A stretch of 64,000 nucleotides of DNA. Source: Saccharomonospora piscinae. GTDB lineage: Bacteria; Actinomycetota; Actinomycetes; Mycobacteriales; Pseudonocardiaceae. Below the pieces are notes generated by a model that saw only the letters and a list, made by a program, of their open reading frames with translations, was not told the DNA's origin and did not search any database. Shown here in pieces: positions 1-9,308 of this stretch (its first letter is position 1; each line of letters opens with the position of its first letter). The stretch is taken from NCBI RefSeq assembly GCF_005862235.1, contig NZ_VCEK01000006.1, forward strand, positions 124,001 through 188,000, read 5' to 3'. Position numbers and translations under genes: made by a program.

Positions 1-1
1 C

Positions 2-751
2 GGGGACGTGGCGCACCCGCTGGTGGACGTGCGCCCCGGCTACGGCCGCTGCGAGGTGGTGTGCTTCACCAGCGACCACAACGCGCGGTTCGCCGACCTC
101 GACCCTCGGCAGGCGCGCCTCGTCGTCGACGCATGGGCGGACCGCACCACTGAACTGTCCTCACTGGACGGAGTCGAGCAGGTTTTCTGCTTCGAGAGCC
201 GGGGCCGCGAAATCGGCGTCACGCTGTCGCACCCCCACGGCCAGATCTACGCCTACCCGTTCGTGACTCCCCGGACCCGGCGGATGCTGGAGGTCGCCCG
301 GCGCCACCGCGAGCGCACCGGCCGCGACCTGCACAGCGACGTCGTGGCCGCCGAACGCGCGGGGTCGCGGGTCCTCGCCGAAACCGCACACTGGGTCGCG
401 TTCGTCCCCGCCGCCGCGCGATGGCCGGTGGAGGTCCACCTGTATCCGCTGCGCCGGGTCGGCACCATCCCCGAACTCACCGGCGAGGAACGGGACGACT
501 TCGCCCGGCTCTACCTCGACGTGCTGCGCCGGTTCGACCGCCTGTACGACGCCCCGCTGCCCTACATCTCGGCGTGGCACCAGGCGCCGGTCACCGACGA
601 CGAGGACCTGAGCCGGCTGCACCTGCAACTGTTCTCGGTGCGCCGCTCCGCGGACAAGCTGAAATACCTGGCCGGGTCCGAGTCCGGCATGAACGCCTTC
701 ATCACCGACGTGCTGCCCGAAGACGTCGCACGCAGGCTCCGGGAGGTGTAG
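2..751 (+). CDS. galT: Galactose-1-phosphate uridylyltransferase, 3' part
   Basis: Leloir-pathway enzyme that exchanges UMP between UDP-glucose and galactose-1-phosphate in the cytoplasm. The reading frame is already open at the left edge, so the first third or so of the gene lies outside the window; about 249 residues are visible against roughly 350 for the family. The active-site HPHGQ (bases 230-244), carrying the nucleotidylated histidine, is present, as is a C-terminal stretch with HLQLFSVRR typical of GalT. It sits 106 bp before a sodium:solute symporter, which suggests a galactose uptake and use unit whose other genes (galK, galE) may lie upstream. The internal GTG at base 8 is not the true start. 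Confidence 0.93.
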   Translation, partial: GDVAHPLVDVRPGYGRCEVVCFTSDHNARFADLDPRQARLVVDAWADRTTELSSLDGVEQVFCFESRGREIGVTLSHPHGQIYAYPFVTPRTRRMLEVARRHRERTGRDLHSDVVAAERAGSRVLAETAHWVAFVPAAARWPVEVHLYPLRRVGTIPELTGEERDDFARLYLDVLRRFDRLYDAPLPYISAWHQAPVTDDEDLSRLHLQLFSVRRSADKLKYLAGSESGMNAFITDVLPEDVARRLREV

Positions 752-857
752 CCATCGGCCGACGAGCATGAAACTCCCCGTACGCGGCGGCGACGGCGCC
801 CCGCGTAGTGGTCCCCGACGAAATTCCGTGCCTACTCGTTGACACCGGAGGTGGGCC

Positions 858-2558
858 GTGCACGTCCTCGCTGAAGCGGACCTGCGGCTAGATGCCAACG
901 CGATCGACTACCTGTTGCTCGCATTCTATTTCGTACTCGTACTCGGTATCGGCTATCTGGCCCGCAGGCAGGTGTCGACGAGTCTCGACTTCTTCCTGTC
1001 CGGCCGGTCGCTGCCCGCCTGGGTGACCGGACTCGCCTTCGTGGCCGCCAATCTCGGCGCCATCGAGGTCATGGGCATGTCCGCCAACGGCGCCCAGTAC
1101 GGGATGCCGACCGCGCACTACTTCTGGATCGGCGCGGTCCCGGCCATGCTCTTCCTCGGCATCGTGATGATGCCGTTCTACTACGGTTCCAAGGTGCGCA
1201 GCGTGCCCGAGTTCATGCTGCGCCGCTTCGGCAAACCCGCGCACCTGGTCAACGGGATCAGCTTCGCGGCGGCGCAGATCCTCATCGCCGGGGCAAACCT
1301 GTTCCTGCTCGCCACCGTGGTGAACCTGCTGCTCGGCTGGCCGATCTGGGTCTCGGTGATCCTCGCGGCCGTCATCGTGCTGGTCTACACCGCACTCGGC
1401 GGGCTGTCGGCCGCCATCTACAACGAGGTGCTCCAGTTCTTCGTCATCGTGGCCGCACTGCTGCCCCTGACCATCGTCGGGCTCGCCGAGGTCGGCGGCT
1501 GGCAGGGCCTCGTCGACCGCGTGTCGGGCGGCCCTGGTGGCGCCGAGCAGTTGGAGACCTGGCCCGGCAACCAGCTCACCGGCTTCGGCGACAACTTCCT
1601 CTCGGTGCTCGGCCTCGTGTTCGGTCTCGGCTTCGTGCTGTCCTTCGGGTACTGGACGACCAACTTCGTCGAGGTTCAGCGCGCGATGGCGTCGAAGAGC
1701 ATGTCGGCCGCGCGCCGCACCCCGATCATCGGGGCGTTTCCCAAGATGCTGGTGCCGTTCATCGTGATCATTCCCGGCATGATCGCGGGCGTCACGGTCA
1801 CCGAACTGGCCGGGGAGAACAAGGAAGCGCTGCTGGCCGGTGAGGCCGCGCCCAGCGGAGCCACCTTCAACGACGCGTTGCTGCTGCTCATGCGCGACCT
1901 GCTGCCCAACGGCATCCTGGGGATCGCGATCGCCGGTCTGCTGGCGTCGTTCATGGCGGGCATGGCGGCCAACCTCAGCTCGTTCAACACGGTGTTCACC
2001 TACGACATCTGGCAGGCCTACGTCGTCAAGGACCGCCCCGACAGCTACTACCTCAAGGCGGGCCGGGTCGTCACCGTCTGCGCGACGATCCTCGCGATCG
2101 GCACGGCCTTCATCGCCGCGTCGTACGCCAACCTGATGGACTACCTCCAGCAGCTGTTCTCGTTCTTCAACGCACCGCTGTTCGCGACGTTCATCCTCGG
2201 TATGTTCTGGAAGCGGATGACGCCCACGGCGGGCTGGACCGGTCTGGTCAGCGGGACACTCGCCGCGGTCGGCGTGTTCCTGCTCGCCGAAACCGGTGTG
2301 TGGGACCTGCCGGGTCAGGGCGCGTCGTTCGTCGGTGCCGGTGCGGCCTTCGTGGTCGACATCGTGGTGAGTGTGGTCGTCACCTACGCCACCCAGCCGA
2401 AGCCGGAACCGCAGCTCGTGGGGCTCGTCTACTCGCTGACGCCGAAGGAGACCCTGAAGCACTCGACCAGTGGCGAGGACGCGGGCTGGTACCGTCGCCC
2501 GGGCCTGCTGGCGGGCATCGTGCTGGCCGTCACCATCCTCTTCAACATCATCTTCTAG
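858..2558 (+). CDS. Sodium:solute symporter (SSS family), probably sugar
   Basis: Integral membrane sodium-coupled importer of 566 residues with about 13-14 hydrophobic helices. The N-terminal helix is followed by FFLSGRSLPAW and the region AANLGAIEVMGMSANGAQYG, which resemble sugar-type SSS proteins of the SglT group. The GTG start is preceded by GGAGGTG at 847-853. Its position just behind galT makes galactose or a galactoside the first guess for the substrate; this is inference from context, since SSS substrate specificity cannot be read from sequence. A 91-residue membrane protein follows after 12 bp and is probably co-transcribed. Confidence 0.9.
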   Translation: MHVLAEADLRLDANAIDYLLLAFYFVLVLGIGYLARRQVSTSLDFFLSGRSLPAWVTGLAFVAANLGAIEVMGMSANGAQYGMPTAHYFWIGAVPAMLFLGIVMMPFYYGSKVRSVPEFMLRRFGKPAHLVNGISFAAAQILIAGANLFLLATVVNLLLGWPIWVSVILAAVIVLVYTALGGLSAAIYNEVLQFFVIVAALLPLTIVGLAEVGGWQGLVDRVSGGPGGAEQLETWPGNQLTGFGDNFLSVLGLVFGLGFVLSFGYWTTNFVEVQRAMASKSMSAARRTPIIGAFPKMLVPFIVIIPGMIAGVTVTELAGENKEALLAGEAAPSGATFNDALLLLMRDLLPNGILGIAIAGLLASFMAGMAANLSSFNTVFTYDIWQAYVVKDRPDSYYLKAGRVVTVCATILAIGTAFIAASYANLMDYLQQLFSFFNAPLFATFILGMFWKRMTPTAGWTGLVSGTLAAVGVFLLAETGVWDLPGQGASFVGAGAAFVVDIVVSVVVTYATQPKPEPQLVGLVYSLTPKETLKHSTSGEDAGWYRRPGLLAGIVLAVTILFNIIF

Positions 2559-2570
2559 GAGGCGGGAACC

Positions 2571-2846
2571 ATGACGAACTCCTCCGGCGCCAGCCGCGCG
2601 AAGGCCTTCGACGTCCGGCTGGTGATCGCACTCCTGATCGGCGTCTACGGCGCCGTGCTGACGGTGCTGGGGATCGGCTTCACCAGCGAGGACGACCTCG
2701 CCAAGAGCGCCGACATCAACATCAACCTGTGGACGGGGCTCGCGATGCTGGTCTTCGCGACGGCGTTCGTGCTGTGGGCGCGGTTGCGGCCGGTCGTCGT
2801 CCCGCCCGAGGAAGCGGAACGCCTCGAACAGGACAAACACGACTGA
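2571..2846 (+). CDS. Small two-helix membrane protein next to the symporter
   Basis: 91-residue protein with two predicted membrane helices (about residues 20-38 and 56-75) and a charged tail rich in Glu and Lys. An AGGAGGCGGG ribosome site lies just upstream of the ATG, and the gap to the symporter stop is only 12 bp, so the two are likely one transcript. Small partners of this kind recur beside actinobacterial SSS transporters, but I know no defined function. It may be an accessory or stability subunit (inference). The 3' end is followed by the first cluster of 21-bp repeats. Confidence 0.75.
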   Translation: MTNSSGASRAKAFDVRLVIALLIGVYGAVLTVLGIGFTSEDDLAKSADININLWTGLAMLVFATAFVLWARLRPVVVPPEEAERLEQDKHD

Positions 2847-2894
2847 ACTCCTGATCCGGTGAGTGGCGGCCATCCGCGACGGGTGGCCGCCACC

Positions 2895-3030
2895 GCCGTG
2901 TCCGCAGCCCACGTAGCCGTGTCCGCAGCCCACGTAGCCGTGTCCTCAGCTCCCGTAGCCGTGTCCGCAGCTCCCGTAGCCGTGTCCGTAGCTCCCGTAG
3001 CCGTGTCCGCAGCTCCCGTAGCCGTGTCCG
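2895..3030. repeat. 21-bp tandem repeat cluster A, about 6.5 units
   Basis: Six near-identical 21-base units plus a 10-base partial unit. Each begins GCCGTGTCCGCAG and ends in CGTA; units start at 2895, 2916, 2937, 2958, 2979, 3000 and 3021. The array lies between convergent genes, and the minus-strand GNAT gene reads into it: units from 2949 onward encode its C-terminal Gly-His-Gly-Tyr-Gly-Ser-Cys-like heptads. The third unit has TCAGC in place of GCAGC, and this single base creates the stop codon of that gene at 2946-2948. Related clusters lie at 4598 and 5517. Confidence 0.9.
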
Positions 3031-3659
3031 GTCCGCCGCTCACCCGCACCAGGGGGCATCCGCCACATCGGGCGCAGCGGTGGTCCACCATCGGGCAGTG
3101 CGATCGGTTCGCCCACCGGACGGAAGCCGTGCCGCGCGTACAGCGCGGCGTTGCGCTCGGTGCTGGCCTCCAAGTACACGGGACGGTCGTCGGCCGCCGC
3201 CATGGCCAGGCCGAACCCCAGCAGAACTCCCCCGACGCCCCGGCCACGCGCCCGCGGCAGTACCCCCATCGAGGCCAAGTACAGGTGGCGTGTGTCGGGA
3301 TGCCTGACCGACGTCGCGGCGAGCACCGTCGCCGTGCGTGCCAGCACGGGATCGGCCCGGCGCCGCACCTGCTCGGCGAGCTCGTCGGCCTGCTCCCGCA
3401 ACGGTCGCGCCGAGTCGAGGCGAAGCCATGTCGACACCCCCACCATGTCGCCGTCGGCATCGTCGGCGACGACGACATGGCCACCCCGGACTGCCTCGTC
3501 CAGCGACTCGTCCCACGTCGCCGTCTCCTGCCCACCAGGCGCCGCCGACATCACCCAGCGCGTGACGGCTTCGTCCTCGCAGCTGCGCTGGTAGGTCGTC
3601 ACCACCCGCTCCAGGTCGGCGGTCGCGGCCACCCGGGCCGTCACGGCGGTTTCGGTCAT
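2946..3659 (-). CDS. GNAT N-acetyltransferase with repeat-derived C-terminus
   Basis: 237-residue member of the GNAT superfamily, which transfers acetyl from acetyl-CoA to an amine; the substrate is unknown. The acetyl-CoA site appears as GVLPRARGRGVGGVLL (about residues 132-147), followed by the usual beta-strand/helix with NAALYARHGF. The last 28 or so residues after the natural-looking end at GERRTG are a low-complexity heptad repeat (GHGYGSC-like) produced by the 21-bp DNA repeat, so the tail is probably functionless padding. The gene is divergent from a TetR regulator with an 11-bp inverted repeat between them, so the regulator may control it (inference). Confidence 0.85.
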   Translation of the reverse strand: MTETAVTARVAATADLERVVTTYQRSCEDEAVTRWVMSAAPGGQETATWDESLDEAVRGGHVVVADDADGDMVGVSTWLRLDSARPLREQADELAEQVRRRADPVLARTATVLAATSVRHPDTRHLYLASMGVLPRARGRGVGGVLLGFGLAMAAADDRPVYLEASTERNAALYARHGFRPVGEPIALPDGGPPLRPMWRMPPGAGERRTGHGYGSCGHGYGSYGHGYGSCGHGYGS

Positions 3660-3732
3660 CGTGTGCTCCTGACGTTGTGTCCGAACGTGTCCGAATCCGA
3701 GTCTCGCGGCGCACCCGGGGGCGATCGAGTAG

Positions 3733-3761
3733 TTTCGTCACACAGAACCGGTGTGACGAAA
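3733..3761. promoter_or_regulatory. Perfect inverted repeat between GNAT and TetR genes
   Basis: Two perfect 11-base arms, TTTCGTCACAC at 3733-3743 and GTGTGACGAAA at 3751-3761, separated by 7 bases. It lies in the divergent promoter region, just before the ribosome site GGGGGG of the TetR gene. Size, symmetry and position fit a TetR-family operator serving both genes. Binding is inferred, not shown. Confidence 0.75.
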
Positions 3762-3771
3762 GGGGGGTGCC

Positions 3772-4596
3772 GTGCCGTGCGCGCAGTGTGGCGAGCCCTT
3801 CCGTGCCGCGGGGCAAGGCAGGCCCCGTCGCTACTGCGGGCGCGCGTGCCAGGCCCGCGCCTACCGCGCCCGCCGCGACGGTGACGACCGTGCTCGGCGC
3901 GCGGCGACCCCGTCGAGATCGAGCCGAAGCAGGGTTTTCGACCGGACGACGCTCGTCCGCACCGCCATCGACATCGCGGACGCGCACGGCATGGCGGCGC
4001 TGTCGATGCGGGCACTCGCCGCGCGGATGGACGTTCCCGCGACGTCACTGTACCGGCAGGTGTCGTCCAAGAACGAACTGATCGCGGCCATGATCGACAC
4101 GGCGTTCGGAGACCTTCCGCTGTCGCAGCCGTGTACCGCCGAGTGGCGGGCTCTGCTGGAGCGCGAGGCCCACCGGGAGTGGGAGCTCTACCTACGGCAT
4201 CCGTGGCTGCTGGAGGTGCTGAACACCACTCGCCCGCCGCTGGCTCCGGAGGTGCTGGCGGCCACGGACCGCGTCTTCGCCGCGCTGTCGGGTCTCGGTC
4301 TCGACCGTGAGGCGCAACTGTCGGTGTATCTCCTCGTGAGTGGCTACGTGCAGGGCATGGCCTCCATGGTGGCGGCGAGCCGCCGGAGCGCCCGCCAGAC
4401 CGGGATCAGCGAGCGGGACTGGTGGTCGACGCAGCGGGGCAAGCTGACCGGACTGCTCGACTCGGACCGCTATCCGTGGTTGAGCGAACTGGCCGCGGCC
4501 CGGCCGTCCGCGACGCGCGCGGACCTCGACCGCTGGTTCGAGTTCGGCCTGCACCGGCTACTCGACGGCGTCGCGGTGTTCGTGTTAGCCCCCTGA
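3772..4596 (+). CDS. TetR-family regulator with cysteine-rich N-terminus
   Basis: 274-residue transcriptional regulator. From the GTG start the first 28 residues hold a CxxC...CxxxC pattern (CAQC, then YCGRAC), resembling a small zinc ribbon of the kind found on some actinobacterial TetR proteins. After a basic linker, the TetR helix-turn-helix runs from about residue 55 to 105 (MRALAARMDVPATSLYRQVSS). The remainder resembles the TetR C-terminal ligand domain seen in TetR_C-type regulators. The start is supported by GGGGGG at 3762-3767. The divergent GNAT gene and the palindrome at 3733 suggest local control. The ligand is unknown. Confidence 0.88.
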   Translation: MPCAQCGEPFRAAGQGRPRRYCGRACQARAYRARRDGDDRARRAATPSRSSRSRVFDRTTLVRTAIDIADAHGMAALSMRALAARMDVPATSLYRQVSSKNELIAAMIDTAFGDLPLSQPCTAEWRALLEREAHREWELYLRHPWLLEVLNTTRPPLAPEVLAATDRVFAALSGLGLDREAQLSVYLLVSGYVQGMASMVAASRRSARQTGISERDWWSTQRGKLTGLLDSDRYPWLSELAAARPSATRADLDRWFEFGLHRLLDGVAVFVLAP

Positions 4597-4597
4597 C

Positions 4598-4650
4598 GCC
4601 GTGTCCGCAGCCCCCGTAGCCGTGTCCGCAGTCTGCGTAGCCGTGTCCGC
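4598..4650. repeat. 21-bp tandem repeat cluster B, 2.5 units
   Basis: Units start at 4598, 4619 and 4640 and have the same GCCGTGTCCGCAG start as cluster A, in the same orientation. The last, truncated unit runs into an inverted copy so that a hairpin forms (see 4641-4665). The cluster fills the space between the TetR stop codon and the next gene. Confidence 0.85.
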
Positions 4651-4665
4651 AGCTCGCGGACACGG
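4641..4665. terminator. Hairpin made from opposed repeat units
   Basis: CCGTGTCCGC (4641-4650) and its exact complement GCGGACACGG (4656-4665) enclose a 5-base loop. There is no U-tract, so intrinsic termination is uncertain. It follows the TetR gene by 44 bp and would be a plausible transcript end. Confidence 0.45.
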
Positions 4666-4709
4666 TGTGGGTCGTGGCGTGCGGGATGGCCGGGAGTTAC
4701 GGTGCCGCG

Positions 4710-5501
4710 GTGACGAGAACGACCGACACCACCGCGCGGCGGGCAAAGCCCTTCCGGTCGCGGTGGAACGGCAACGCCGTGTTGGCTGTCGTGGGTGTCG
4801 CCAGCTACGCCCTGACTCTCACCATCGCGAGCGACACGTTCTTCCTGCTCGCGGTACCGGGCATGCTCGGGCTGACGACGGTGGTGATCGTGGCCGTGTA
4901 CCACACCCAGCGGAGGCCCCTGCCCGACGTCGACGTTCCTGCCGACGGTGCGCGGCTCGGTCCTGTCGTACGACGGCACCGAATGCTGTTGCTGCGCCGA
5001 TACGCGGCGCACGTCGCACTCGCGGTCGTGCTCTGCGGGGTCCCGTTCCTCGTGGAGGTCCGGGTGCTCTACCCGCTGGTGGGTGTGGGCGTGCTGATCG
5101 CGAAGATCGTGCATTACGTGCTGTTCCGACAGCTCGCGCTGCTCCGGGCGATGACGCGCGTGCTGAGTGTCTATGAACCCGGATTTCGCTCTCCGGTGCG
5201 AGTCGTGATGCGGGTGACGGGCGGGAAATGGTGTGTCACCGTCGGAGAGGGCGAGCAACGCACGGCGCGGATGGTGGCGTCCGGCGTCGTGGACCACCCG
5301 GCGGAACCTCCGGCCCTCGCCGACGGCGGCTGGTACGCCAGGGACGACGCGCTCGGCGGGGTGCTTGTCGTCGCCCGGACCGGGGAGACCCTGTGCCTGG
5401 TACCGCAGGACGGCAACACGCGGGTGCGCGAGCGCGGCCGCGCGAACGCGGAGCGGCAGGCCCGGGAGCGGGCGGCGGGACTGACCGGGCTGACGCCGTA
5501 G
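4710..5501 (+). CDS. Membrane protein of unknown function
   Basis: About 263 residues from the GTG at 4710; ATG 4686 and GTG 4665 are in-frame alternatives. GTG 4710 gives a short basic N-terminus (VTRTTDTTARRAKPF) before the first helix, with GGGAG upstream. Two helices lie in the first third and two more after a cytoplasmic loop (around AAHVALAVVLCGVPFLVEV and YPLVGVGVLIAKIVHYVLF). A soluble C-terminal half of about 120 residues has beta-rich character and ends in an Arg/Glu-rich tail. I do not recognise a family. It stands alone between two 21-bp repeat clusters and is convergent with the hut operon. Confidence 0.75.
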   Translation: MTRTTDTTARRAKPFRSRWNGNAVLAVVGVASYALTLTIASDTFFLLAVPGMLGLTTVVIVAVYHTQRRPLPDVDVPADGARLGPVVRRHRMLLLRRYAAHVALAVVLCGVPFLVEVRVLYPLVGVGVLIAKIVHYVLFRQLALLRAMTRVLSVYEPGFRSPVRVVMRVTGGKWCVTVGEGEQRTARMVASGVVDHPAEPPALADGGWYARDDALGGVLVVARTGETLCLVPQDGNTRVRERGRANAERQARERAAGLTGLTP

Positions 5502-5516
5502 CCGGCCCCGCCGAAC

Positions 5517-5627
5517 TACGGGAACCGCGGACACGGCTACACAACCTGCGGACACGGCTACGCAGGCTGCGGACACGGCCACACAACCTGCGGACACGGC
5601 TACGCAGCCTGCGGACACGGCTTCGGG
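5517..5627. repeat. 21-bp tandem repeat cluster C, inverted orientation
   Basis: Five 21-base units starting at 5517, 5538, 5559, 5580 and 5601 plus a 6-base remainder. Each ends CGGACACGGC, the reverse complement of the unit start in clusters A and B. It separates the convergent membrane-protein gene (stop 5501) from hutI (stop codon 5628-5630), abutting the hutI stop without entering the coding region. Confidence 0.9.
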
Positions 5628-6809
5628 TCAGACCTCCCTGGTGCCTCGGCGCCACACGGCGTGGGTCAGCGGGACTCCGGGGCGGTAGGCCAGGTGCGCC
5701 GCCGACGGCGCGTCGAGCACGTGGACGTCGGCGCGCGCGCCGGGGCACAGCACCCCCACCGCGCCGTCGCCCCGTTCGCGCCGCAGCGCCCGCGCCCCGC
5801 CCCAGGTGGCGGCGCGCACGGCCTCGGCGACGGTCATGGCCTGCTGCAACACCGCCGTGGCCACGCAGAACGCCATCGACGTCGTGTACGACGAGCCGGG
5901 ATTGCAGTTCGACGCGAGGGCCACGGTGACTCCGGCGTCGAGCAGCCTGCGTGCGTCCGGCAGCGGCTGCCGCGTGGACAAATCGCACGCCGGAAGCAGC
6001 GTCGCCACCGTGTCCGACGCCGCCAAAGCGTCCACATCGGAATCGCTCAGGTAGGTGCAGTGGTCCACGCTGGCCGCCCCGTACTCGACGGCGAGCGCGG
6101 CTCCGGGGCCGTGGCCGAGCTGGTTGCCGTGGACCCGCAGCCCCAGTCCCGCGCGCGCGGCGGCACTCAGCACGCTACGGGTGGCGTCGGCGTCGAACGC
6201 TCCGCGCTCGCAGAACACGTCGGCCCACCGCACGAACGGCGTGACGGCGTCGAGCATCTCCCCGCCGACGAGCGCGGCGTAGTCCCCCGCCGTGCCCTGC
6301 CAGTCCGGCGGGACGACGTGCGCGCCCAGGAACGTGACCTCGTCGACGTGCTCGGCCGCCAGGCGGGCCGCCCGCACCTCCTCGGCGGTGGTGAGGCCGT
6401 ACCCGGTCTTGGTCTCCAGGCAGGTCGTGCCCTGCCGGAGCGCCTCCGCCACGAGACGGCGCAGCGTCGCCGCCAGCACGGCATCGGAGGCGGCGCGGGT
6501 GGCCGCCACCGTGGTCGCGATGCCGCCCGCTCCGTACGGCTGCCCGGCCAGCCGGGCCGCGAACTCGGCGGAACGCTCGCCCGCGAACACGAGGTGGGTG
6601 TGGCTGTCCACCCACCCCGGCAGCACGGCACGTCCCTCGACGTCGACGCGCTCGTCGGCGGCGGGGGCCTGCCGCGCCGGACCGGCCCAGACCACGCGTT
6701 CGCCGGACAGCACCAGCGCCGCGTCGGCGAGGAGGCCGAGTTCGGCGTCGTTCGTCGTCAGTTCGGCGATTCCGGTGACGAGTGTCGCGGTTCCCTCGGT
6801 CACGCCCAC
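5628..6809 (-). CDS. hutI: Imidazolonepropionase
   Basis: Histidine degradation enzyme that hydrolyses 4-imidazolone-5-propionate to N-formimino-L-glutamate; cytoplasmic metal-dependent amidohydrolase. The 393-residue length is normal. The metal-binding [10 protein letters not shown] (about residues 68-77), the ETKTGYGL segment, the conserved histidine in [11 protein letters not shown] and the late ASNCNPGSS are all HutI hallmarks. The GTG start at 6809 overlaps the end of hutF, so the gene is translationally coupled as the last gene of the hutH-hutU-M20-hutF-hutI operon. Confidence 0.95.
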   Translation of the reverse strand: MGVTEGTATLVTGIAELTTNDAELGLLADAALVLSGERVVWAGPARQAPAADERVDVEGRAVLPGWVDSHTHLVFAGERSAEFAARLAGQPYGAGGIATTVAATRAASDAVLAATLRRLVAEALRQGTTCLETKTGYGLTTAEEVRAARLAAEHVDEVTFLGAHVVPPDWQGTAGDYAALVGGEMLDAVTPFVRWADVFCERGAFDADATRSVLSAAARAGLGLRVHGNQLGHGPGAALAVEYGAASVDHCTYLSDSDVDALAASDTVATLLPACDLSTRQPLPDARRLLDAGVTVALASNCNPGSSYTTSMAFCVATAVLQQAMTVAEAVRAATWGGARALRRERGDGAVGVLCPGARADVHVLDAPSAAHLAYRPGVPLTHAVWRRGTREV

Positions 6810-8107
6810 AGCCTCCCGATCTCCTCCGCCAGCAGCGCGCCCACGTCACCCAGCATGGTGTGGACCCCGTCGCGGGCCACGACCCTGCCGCCGACCACCA
6901 CGGTGGCGAGGTCGGCGGCGGAGGCCGCGAGCGGGAGCTGCGCGGGCAGGGCCCCCGCGGTCGCGGGGGTGTCGTCGCGCACCGCCACCAGGTCACCCGG
7001 TGCGCCGGTGGCGATGCGCCCCGCCTCGGGCCAGCCGAGCGCGGCATGCCCGTCGCTGGTGGCGGCGGCCACCAGCTCGCCGGGGCCGAACCGGCCGCGC
7101 TGCCCGGTACGCAGGCGCTCGCCGTACTCCAGTGCCCGCAGTTCGGCCAGCGGGTCGGCCACGGCGTGCTGGTCACTGCCGAGGACGACGGCGCACCCGG
7201 CCTCGGCCAGCTCACGCATCGGTCCGATGCCGTCGGCGAGATCGGCCTCCGTGGTCGGGCAGCAGCACACGGCCGAGCCGCTCGCGCCGAGCGTGGCGAT
7301 GTCCCGGGCATCGAGGTGCGTGGCGTGGACCGCTGTCGTGCGCGGCGAGAGCACACCCGTGTCGGCGAGCAGGGCGACGGGGCCGCACCCATACGCCGCG
7401 CGGCACGCCTCGTTCTCGGCCGGTTGCTCGCTGACGTGGACGTGCAGTGGCCGCCCCGGCAGGGCGGCACCCAGCTCGGGCAGCGCCCCGGCGGGCACGG
7501 CGCGCACCGAGTGGACAGCCGCACCGACCCGCGTGCTGGCATCCTCGGGCAGCGCCGACACCCGTGCGTGCCAGGCCGCGACGTCGCCGTCACCGAACCG
7601 GCGCTGCACTCCGGCCAGCGGCTCGCCGATGGCCCCGGTGAGGTAGCAGGTGTCGAGCAGTGTGAGCCGGATACCCGCGTCGGCGGCGGCCTGCCGCAAC
7701 GCCTCGCCCATCGCGTTGGCCTCGGCGTAGGGGCGGCCGTCGGCGGCGTGGTGCAGGTAGTGGAACTCGCCGACGCACGAGACTCCGGCCAGTGCCAGCT
7801 CGCCGTAGACGGCGCGGGCGAGCCGGTGGTAGGAGTCCGGGTCGAGGCGCTCCGCCAGCCGGTACATCGCCTCCCGCCAGGTCCAGAAGGTGCCCCGCCC
7901 GTGGTGAGTGCGCCCTCGCAGGGCGCGGTGGAAGGCGTGGGAGTGCGCGTCGGCGAACCCGGGCAGCACGACGCCGGGCAGCCGGATCGCCCCGGGTTCG
8001 GCCGGTGCCCGGCGGACCTCGGTGATCGTGCCGGCTTCGACGGTCACGAGGACCCCGTCGGTCACGCCGTCGGGCAGCCACGCCCGCTCGCACCAGTACC
8101 TCAGCAC
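6800..8107 (-). CDS. hutF: Formimidoylglutamate deiminase
   Basis: Deaminates N-formimino-L-glutamate to N-formyl-L-glutamate and ammonia, the branch of histidine degradation that bypasses HutG-type formiminoglutamase. About 435 residues. The amidohydrolase metal motif [13 protein letters not shown] is near residue 55, with [17 protein letters not shown] and [18 protein letters not shown] further on, the set expected of HutF. GTG 8107 ([14 protein letters not shown]) is chosen because it overlaps the end of the preceding gene (8101) and begins with the typical HutF N-terminus. The same frame stays open far upstream, but only as a shadow of the next gene. Confidence 0.93.
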   Translation of the reverse strand: MLRYWCERAWLPDGVTDGVLVTVEAGTITEVRRAPAEPGAIRLPGVVLPGFADAHSHAFHRALRGRTHHGRGTFWTWREAMYRLAERLDPDSYHRLARAVYGELALAGVSCVGEFHYLHHAADGRPYAEANAMGEALRQAAADAGIRLTLLDTCYLTGAIGEPLAGVQRRFGDGDVAAWHARVSALPEDASTRVGAAVHSVRAVPAGALPELGAALPGRPLHVHVSEQPAENEACRAAYGCGPVALLADTGVLSPRTTAVHATHLDARDIATLGASGSAVCCCPTTEADLADGIGPMRELAEAGCAVVLGSDQHAVADPLAELRALEYGERLRTGQRGRFGPGELVAAATSDGHAALGWPEAGRIATGAPGDLVAVRDDTPATAGALPAQLPLAASAADLATVVVGGRVVARDGVHTMLGDVGALLAEEIGRLWA

Positions 8108-9308
8108 GACGGCCCCGCGAGGTGGGCGAGCGCCCGCGCCAGCGCGGTGACACCGGCTTCGCAGTCGTCGGCCTCGGCGTGCTCGGCCGGGGCGTGGCTC
8201 ACGCCGGTGGGGTTGCGCACGAACAGCATCGCGGTGGGCACCCGCGCGGCGAGCACGCCCGCGTCGTGGCCCGCTCCGGTGGGCAGGGCGGGCACACCGC
8301 CGAGCGCGCCCGACACGACCTCGCGCAGTCCGGCGTCGAAGGTGACGGTGCCGCCGTAGGACTCCTCCCGCACGGAGAGCGTGCAGCCCTCGGCCTCGGC
8401 CGCCTCCCTGGCCGCCGCCACGACGTCCTCGACGACCCGCCGGGTTCCGGGCCCGTCGCTCGCGCGGGCGTCGAGCCAGGCATCCACTGTGGAGGGGATG
8501 ACGTTGGTGCCGCCCGGGGTGGGCACGAGGCGGCCGACGGTCGCCCGCGCGCCGGGCACCGACGCCGCGGCCCGGCGCGCCGCCAGCACCAGCGACGCGG
8601 CGGGCAGCATGGGGTCGGCGCGGTCGGCCAGCGCGGTCGCCCCGGCGTGGTTGCCCTCGCCGTGCAACGTCAGCCGCCACCGGCCGTGCGCGAGGATCGA
8701 CTCGGCCACTCCGACCGGCGCGCCGAGGTCCACGAGCCCCCGGCCCTGCTCCACGTGCAGTTCCACGAAGCAGCCCACCCGGGCCAGGCTCTCGTCGTCG
8801 CGGCCGAGCGTGGCCGGATCGAGGCCCGTGGCGCGCACGGCCTCCGCCAGCGTGACGCCGTCCGGATCGCGCAGCGCGCGGGCATGTTCGGCGTCGAGCG
8901 TCCCGGCCAGCAACCGCGAACCCAGGCAGGGCACGCCGAAGCGCCCGCCTTCCTCCTCGGCGAACACCACGAGCGCCACCGGCTTCGCTGGGACGAATCC
9001 CCGCGCGCGCAGCACGTCCACGGCCGCCAGGGCCGACACGACACCGAGCGGCCCGTCGAAGGCACCACCACCGGGCACGGAGTCGAGGTGGCTGCCGGTG
9101 ACGACGGCGCCGGGCCCGGGCGTGCCCCACCACGCCCACAGGTTGCCGTTGCGGTCGACGTCGACGTCGAGTCCCCTGGCTTCGGCCTCGCCGGTGAACC
9201 ACTCCCGCAGGGTGTGGTCCGTGCGGTCGAAGCCATGCCGGGAGTAGCCGCCCCGGACGCGGTCGGCTCCCACGTCGGCGAGCGCGTCCAGCAGCGGCAC
9301 CGCGCGGC

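Noticed and set aside
888-2933. Very long minus-strand open frame opposite the symporter, and similar long frames opposite hut, siderophore and helicase genes
   Set aside because: Their translations are rich in Arg, His, Gln and Gly with no domain, and they mirror well-supported genes in high-G+C DNA.
2895-3030. Possible CRISPR array
   Set aside because: Units abut directly with no spacers, the period is 21 bases, and no cas genes are nearby.
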